DNA from: an uncultured Lachnospiraceae bacterium
GTDB taxonomy: Bacteria > Bacillota > Clostridia > Lachnospirales > Lachnospiraceae
Assembly (NCBI GenBank): GCA_910578115.1
Contig: CAJTPO010000001.1
Location: 117,852-181,851, forward strand
Length of the DNA stretch: 64,000 nucleotides
Direction of reading: 5' to 3'
Shown here: piece by piece, positions 59,747-64,000 of the stretch
How positions within the stretch are numbered: position 1 is the first letter of the stretch
Layout: every line of letters starts with the position of its first letter
Program-made: the position numbers and the translations under genes
Notes under the pieces: generated by a model
Database searches by the model: none
What the model saw: the letters and a program-made list of their open reading frames with translations, nothing else
Told to the model about the DNA's origin: nothing

Positions 59747-60359
59747 AGGTATTTTGATCATTATTTCCGGGTTTTCCGGAGCAGGGAAGGGAACACTGGT
59801 CAAGAAACTGGTTGAGAAATATGATGGGTATGCATTGTCTATTTCTGCAACGACCAGAGAACCCAGGCCGGGAGAAGTGGACGGCCGGGAATACTTTTTT
59901 CTGAAAAAGGAGGAGTTTGAAAATAAGATTGCCGTGAACGGGCTGATCGAGTATGCCTGTTATTGCGACAACTATTATGGAACGCCGCGGGAATATGTGG
60001 AAGAGCAGCTGGAGGACGGCCGGGATGTGATTCTGGAGATCGAGATCCAGGGCGCCCATAAGGTGAAGAAGCAGTATCCGGATGCACTGACGCTTTTTGT
60101 CATGACACCTGATGCCGAGGAACTCAGATACAGGCTGGAAAGCAGGGGGACGGAGTCTGCGGAAGTGATTGAGAAACGTATGCAGCGTGCGGCTGAAGAG
60201 GCGATGGGAATCGAGAAGTATGAGTATATCGTGGTAAACGATAATCTGGAAAAGTGTGTCGACGAGGTGCACAGGATTATCATGGCGGCGCATAATGCGG
60301 CCCATAGAAACAGGGAATTTATCGATAATATCAGAAAAGAACTGGAAGGAGAGAAGTGA
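59736..60359 (+). CDS. gmk: Guanylate kinase
   Basis: 207-residue GMP kinase. P-loop ISGFSGAGKGTLV, GMP-binding SATTREPRPGEVDGREYFF and lid region are complete. ATG 59736 is inside remA. It shares one base with rpoZ. Supplies GDP for nucleotide and (p)ppGpp pools. Confidence 0.96.
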   Translation: MKRKGILIIISGFSGAGKGTLVKKLVEKYDGYALSISATTREPRPGEVDGREYFFLKKEEFENKIAVNGLIEYACYCDNYYGTPREYVEEQLEDGRDVILEIEIQGAHKVKKQYPDALTLFVMTPDAEELRYRLESRGTESAEVIEKRMQRAAEEAMGIEKYEYIVVNDNLEKCVDEVHRIIMAAHNAAHRNREFIDNIRKELEGEK

Positions 60360-60625
60360 TGTTACATCCATCTTATGCAGATTTGATCAATGTAGTAAAC
60401 AGCGGAGTCGAGGAAGGAGAGGATCCGGTAGTAAACAGCAGATATTCTATCGTGATGGCTACTTCCAAGAGAGCGAGGCAGATCATTGCCGGCGATGAGG
60501 AGCTGGTGGACGGCAAGGGAAAGAAGGCGTTGTCCGTGGCAGTGGAAGAATTGAACCAGGGCAAGATCAAGATCCTGGGTGAGGAAGAGAAGGAAGAGAA
60601 GGAAGAGGAAACGGAAGAAGAATAA
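60359..60625 (+). CDS. rpoZ: RNA polymerase omega subunit
   Basis: 88 residues. MLHPSYADLINVVN and the conserved helix SRYSIVMATSKRARQIIAG, ending in a Glu-rich tail typical of Lachnospiraceae-type omega. The start codon ATG 60359 overlaps the gmk stop. It stabilises the beta-prime subunit of RNA polymerase. Confidence 0.93.
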   Translation: MLHPSYADLINVVNSGVEEGEDPVVNSRYSIVMATSKRARQIIAGDEELVDGKGKKALSVAVEELNQGKIKILGEEEKEEKEEETEEE

Positions 60626-60628
60626 AAA

Positions 60629-61996
60629 GTGGAACAGCAGAACAGTTATGGCATGAAAAAGAAAATATTGTTTGTATCTCTCGGGTGTGATAAGAATCTG
60701 GTGGATTCCGAGATGATGCTGGGACTGCTGGCAAAGACTGGCTGTGAATTTACCGGCGACGAGCGGGAAGCAGACGTTGTGGTGATCAATACCTGCTGTT
60801 TTATCAATGATGCCAAGGAAGAGAGCATTAATACCATTCTGGAGATGGCGGAGTTGAGGAAGACAGGAGCCATCGAAGGCCTGATCGTAGCCGGATGTCT
60901 TGCGCAGCGGTACAGAGAGGAGATCCAGACGGAGATTCCGGAGGTGGATGCCATTCTGGGAACGATGGCCATCGATGAGATCGTGAAAACTCTGGAGGAG
61001 GTTTGCAGAGGTGTAAAAAGCAGCCATTATAAAAGTCTGGATGAAAAGCCGCTGACAGGTGTGGAGCGTGTGGTTACAACGGGCGGCCATTATGCTTATC
61101 TGAAAATTGCAGAAGGGTGCGACAAGCACTGTACCTACTGCATCATTCCCAGGGTGCGGGGGAATTATCGCAGTGTGCCGATGGAGAGTCTGGTGCAGGA
61201 AGCAGAACGGCTGGCGGAGCAGGGAGTCAGGGAATTGATTCTTGTGGCCCAGGAGACGACGTTGTATGGAGTTGATTTATATGGGCGCAAGGCGTTGCCG
61301 GAACTGCTGCACAGATTATGTGAGATCAGCGGGTTGTACTGGATACGGCTCCTGTACTGCTATCCGGAGGAGATTGACGGGGAACTGATCGAGACGATCC
61401 GGCAGGAGCAAAAGATCTGCCACTATCTGGATCTGCCCATTCAGCATGCTTCCGATACGATTCTGCGCAGAATGGGGCGCAGGACGAACAGGGAACAGTT
61501 GGAGTGTATGATTGACAGACTGCGGCGGGAGATTCCGGATATCTGTCTGAGAACCACACTGATTACCGGTTTTCCGGGTGAGACGCAGGAGGACCACGAG
61601 CAGCTGCTTGATTTTGTTGACCGTATGGAATTTGACCGTCTGGGGGTTTTTCCTTATTCTCAGGAGGAAGATACGCCGGCGGCGCTGATGGAAGACCAGA
61701 TCGAAGAGGAAGTCAAACAGGAACGATTTGCGGAATTGATGGAACTGCAGCAGGAGATTGCTTTTGCGGCAGCGGAAGGCATGGCAGGCAGAGTGGTTAC
61801 GGCTGTGATTGAGGGTAAAGTCGCCGATGAGAATGCGTATGTAGCGCGAACCTATAAAGATGCGCCCGGTGTGGATGGACTGTTGTTCGTGAGTACGGGA
61901 CGGGAGCTGATGACCGGCGATTTTGTCAGAGTGAGAGTCAATGGTGTCTATGAATATGATCTGATGGGAGTGTTAGAAGATGAATTTACCGAATAA
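60629..61996 (+). CDS. rimO: Ribosomal protein S12 methylthiotransferase RimO
   Basis: Radical-SAM enzyme of 447-455 residues that methylthiolates Asp of ribosomal protein S12. N-terminal UPF0004 domain with cysteines in SLGCDKN, NTCCF and VAGCLA, radical-SAM CDKHCTYC, and C-terminal TRAM domain (RVVTAVIEGKVADENAYVARTYKDAPGVDGLLFV). GTG 60629 or ATG 60653 could start it; neither has a strong ribosome binding site. Overlaps pgsA by 17 bases. Confidence 0.95.
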   Translation: MEQQNSYGMKKKILFVSLGCDKNLVDSEMMLGLLAKTGCEFTGDEREADVVVINTCCFINDAKEESINTILEMAELRKTGAIEGLIVAGCLAQRYREEIQTEIPEVDAILGTMAIDEIVKTLEEVCRGVKSSHYKSLDEKPLTGVERVVTTGGHYAYLKIAEGCDKHCTYCIIPRVRGNYRSVPMESLVQEAERLAEQGVRELILVAQETTLYGVDLYGRKALPELLHRLCEISGLYWIRLLYCYPEEIDGELIETIRQEQKICHYLDLPIQHASDTILRRMGRRTNREQLECMIDRLRREIPDICLRTTLITGFPGETQEDHEQLLDFVDRMEFDRLGVFPYSQEEDTPAALMEDQIEEEVKQERFAELMELQQEIAFAAAEGMAGRVVTAVIEGKVADENAYVARTYKDAPGVDGLLFVSTGRELMTGDFVRVRVNGVYEYDLMGVLEDEFTE

Positions 61997-62513
61997 ATTG
62001 ACAATGTTTCGTGTGATTTTGATTCCTTTTTTCGTGGTGTTTCTTTTGGTTGAGATAACGGCTGTCGATAAATGGATAGCGCTGGCTATTTTTATTATTG
62101 CCAGTCTGACGGATTTTTTGGACGGCCAGATTGCCCGTAAGTACAATCTGGTAACGAATTTCGGCAAGTTTATGGATCCGCTGGCGGATAAACTGTTGGT
62201 TTGTTCCGCCTTGATCTGTCTTGTAGCGCTTGAAAGGATTCCGGCCTGGATGGTTATTGTCATCATTGCCAGAGAATTTATTATCAGTGGTTTCCGGCTG
62301 GTGGCATCGGATAACGGCGTCGTGATCGCAGCAAGTTACTGGGGAAAGTTCAAGACTACTTTCCAGATAATCATGATCTGTCTGATGATCGCGGATCTGG
62401 AGGCACTGCAGATTCCCACGATGATCGTGACCTGGGTGGCTGTGATTCTCACGGTAGTATCGCTGGTGGACTATCTGGTAAAGAATAAGGATGTTATGAA
62501 GGATACGAAGTAA
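61980..62513 (+). CDS. pgsA: CDP-diacylglycerol-glycerol-3-phosphate 3-phosphatidyltransferase
   Basis: 177-residue integral membrane enzyme making phosphatidylglycerol phosphate. The CDP-alcohol motif (DG..AR........G...D...D) is intact in LDGQIARKYNLVTNFGKFMDPLADK. About five membrane helices. ATG 61980 lies within rimO. The rimO-pgsA-cinA order is common in Firmicutes. Confidence 0.94.
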   Translation: MNLPNKLTMFRVILIPFFVVFLLVEITAVDKWIALAIFIIASLTDFLDGQIARKYNLVTNFGKFMDPLADKLLVCSALICLVALERIPAWMVIVIIAREFIISGFRLVASDNGVVIAASYWGKFKTTFQIIMICLMIADLEALQIPTMIVTWVAVILTVVSLVDYLVKNKDVMKDTK

Positions 62514-62602
62514 GACGTCTGAAGTATACTTTTGTGAAGCAGTCGGGAGGTTGTTTGTCTGGCATCATTGTAAATGTGGAGAGAACATAGAAGGATAAGA
62601 AT

Positions 62603-63874
62603 ATGATCGTAGAACTGATTTCAGTGGGAACAGAGATTTTATTGGGGAATATTGTGAATACCAACGCGGCCTTTCTGTCTGAGAAATGTGCAGGACTAGG
62701 TCTTTCCTGTTATTATCAGGATGTGGTGGGAGACAATGAGGACAGGCTGTATGAGACGATAAAAACAGCGCTTGGCAGAGCCGATATCCTGCTTTTGTCG
62801 GGCGGGCTTGGGCCGACACAGGATGATCTGACGAAGGAAGTGGCAGCCAGGGCAATGGGCAGGAGCCTGTATCTCCATGAGGAGAGTAAGGCGGCCATTC
62901 AGAGCTTTTTTGATAAGAGAGGTCTGGAGATTACGGATAATAACTGGAAGCAGGCCATGGTGCCGGAGGGCTGTATTGTAGTGGCTAATCCCAATGGTAC
63001 TGCGCCGGGCATCATCATGGCAGAGAACGGTAAGCATGTGATTTTGATGCCGGGACCGCCGAATGAGATGATTCCCATGTTTGAGACATCAATCATGCCT
63101 TATTTAAGCAGTCTGCAGTCCTGTGTGATCTATTCACAGACCGTGAAGATCTGCGGTGTGGGAGAGAGCAGGGCGGAGACCATGGTGGCGGATCTGATCA
63201 GGGAGCAGACCAATCCGACGCTGGCTACCTATGCCAAGACCGGTGAAGTGCACCTGCGTGTGACGGCCAGAGCCGAGGATGAGAAAGCGGCCAGAAAGCT
63301 GGTGAAACCGATGGTCAAGGAGTTAAAGGGAAGGTTCGGCAATCATGTCTATACAACGGAAGACGACGTGACGCTGGAGAAGGCGGTGGTGGATCTTCTG
63401 CTGGCCAACGGGCTGACGGTGAGCACGGTGGAATCCTGTACGGGAGGACTGGTGGCGGCCAGGCTGATTAATGTACCTGGGGTGTCTGAAGTCTTTAAGT
63501 CGGGATATATCACTTATTCGAATAAGGCAAAGCGCAGGCTGCTGGGTATTAAGAAGAATACACTTACGAAACATGGAGCAGTCAGTGAAGAGGTTGCCAG
63601 AGATATGGCGAAAGGCGCTGCGATGGTGTCCAAAGCGGATGTTGTGGTCAGCATTACAGGGATTGCCGGGCCGGATGGCGGTACGGAGGAGAAGCCTGTC
63701 GGATTAGTGTATATCGGTTGTTATGTATGTGGGCGGTATACGGTCAAAAAGTGTCTTTTCAGCGGCGACCGTGCCAAGATCAGGGAGAACACGGTTTCTG
63801 CTGCCTTATCTCTGATGCGGGAATGTATTTTAAAGTATTACAGTGAAGTGACATTTGGCGGCAAAGATAAATAA
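62603..63874 (+). CDS. cinA: CinA-family protein (competence/damage-inducible, NMN amidohydrolase type)
   Basis: 423 residues: N-terminal molybdopterin-binding-like domain (VGTEILLGNIVNTNAAFL, LLSGGLGPTQDDLTKE; in characterised members an ADP-ribose pyrophosphatase) and C-terminal PncC domain (STVESCTGGLVAARLINVPG, SITGIAGPDGGTEEKPVG; nicotinamide-nucleotide deamidase). Both domains are complete. ATG 62603 follows GAAGGATAAGAAT. recA commonly follows cinA, but the next visible gene is not recA. Confidence 0.94.
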   Translation: MIVELISVGTEILLGNIVNTNAAFLSEKCAGLGLSCYYQDVVGDNEDRLYETIKTALGRADILLLSGGLGPTQDDLTKEVAARAMGRSLYLHEESKAAIQSFFDKRGLEITDNNWKQAMVPEGCIVVANPNGTAPGIIMAENGKHVILMPGPPNEMIPMFETSIMPYLSSLQSCVIYSQTVKICGVGESRAETMVADLIREQTNPTLATYAKTGEVHLRVTARAEDEKAARKLVKPMVKELKGRFGNHVYTTEDDVTLEKAVVDLLLANGLTVSTVESCTGGLVAARLINVPGVSEVFKSGYITYSNKAKRRLLGIKKNTLTKHGAVSEEVARDMAKGAAMVSKADVVVSITGIAGPDGGTEEKPVGLVYIGCYVCGRYTVKKCLFSGDRAKIRENTVSAALSLMRECILKYYSEVTFGGKDK

Positions 63875-63911
63875 AGTAACGTGTGTATTGGAAAGGCGGA
63901 GGGAAGAATGA

Positions 63912-64000
63912 ATGGGCCGACCGGAAGAGTTTGATGATTATAACAAAAGCAGGGGAGAATCGGATGGGAGTTCTGACCCGTACAATGGTGGTTCTTATTA
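63912..64000 (+). CDS. Start of a gene cut by the window edge, function unknown
   Basis: GGAGGG (63899-63904) is well placed before ATG 63912. The 29 visible codons read MGRPEEFDDYNKSRGESDGS and continue SDPYNGGSY, a hydrophilic, Asp/Gly/Tyr-rich N-terminus like that of many small clostridial membrane proteins with a disordered cytoplasmic leader. No identification is possible. Confidence 0.5.
   Translation, partial: MGRPEEFDDYNKSRGESDGSSDPYNGGSY

Noticed and set aside
1..64000. tRNA genes
   Set aside because: No cloverleaf with a TTCRANNC arm was recognised in the intergenic gaps.

Overview
The window is one stretch of a moderate-GC, endospore-forming Clostridia chromosome. A Lachnospiraceae-like organism (Clostridium cluster XIVa type) fits best. 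The grounds are a complete spoIIIAA-AH operon, the gene order nusB-xseA-xseB-ispA-dxs-tlyA-nadK-argR-recN-spoIVB, purine-rich Shine-Dalgarno sites on nearly every gene, and two carbohydrate loci controlled by YesM/YesN-type two-component systems. I saw no transposase, prophage, tRNA or CRISPR array.

1-10.95 kb is a sugar-uptake and catabolism locus: a lipoprotein binding protein cut by the window edge, two MalF/MalG-like permeases, a cytosolic GH42 glycosidase, a TIM-barrel sugar isomerase/epimerase, a D-2-hydroxyacid dehydrogenase, and a histidine kinase/AraC-type response regulator pair. 10.96-11.4 kb holds the RNase P RNA gene (rnpB) with its own promoter, followed by overlapping hairpins. 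11.6-20.4 kb is mixed: an exported trypsin-like protease with a membrane protein of unknown function, a LacX/GalM-type mutarotase, an ABC-2 exporter, two adjacent CobW-type GTPases (one with a tandem His-rich repeat, one fused to a DUF1980-like domain), YlmH and a CmpB-like membrane protein. A PHP phosphoesterase lies on the minus strand at 20.46-21.31 kb.

21.5-27.1 kb is the spoIIIA operon behind a good sigma-E-type promoter. It encodes the mother-cell half of the feeding-tube channel. 27.3-41.1 kb is housekeeping: prfC, a transglutaminase-like lipoprotein, asp23, nusB, xseAB, ispA, dxs, tlyA, nadK, argR, recN and spoIVB. spo0A would normally follow spoIVB. Here about 10 kb of carbohydrate genes intervenes (41.2-51.3 kb): response regulator, kinase, LplB/YtcP-like permeases, binding protein, a GH30 and a GH5 glycosidase. 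Only then comes a 172-residue protein that is just the DNA-binding domain of Spo0A, with no receiver domain.

52.5-64 kb is again conserved: glgA, a SpoVB/YtgP-type flippase, two small coat-like proteins, Rqc2 (minus strand), yicC, remA, gmk, rpoZ, rimO, pgsA, cinA and the start of one more gene.

Throughout the window, perfect or near-perfect hairpins sit directly in front of ribosome binding sites. Some belong to recognisable dispersed repeat families: 2343-2454 with 24918-25030 and 48572-48664, and 16136-16178 with 51255-51297. The least ordinary items are the receiver-less Spo0A and its displaced locus, the CobW pair, and these hairpin/ribosome-binding-site repeats.
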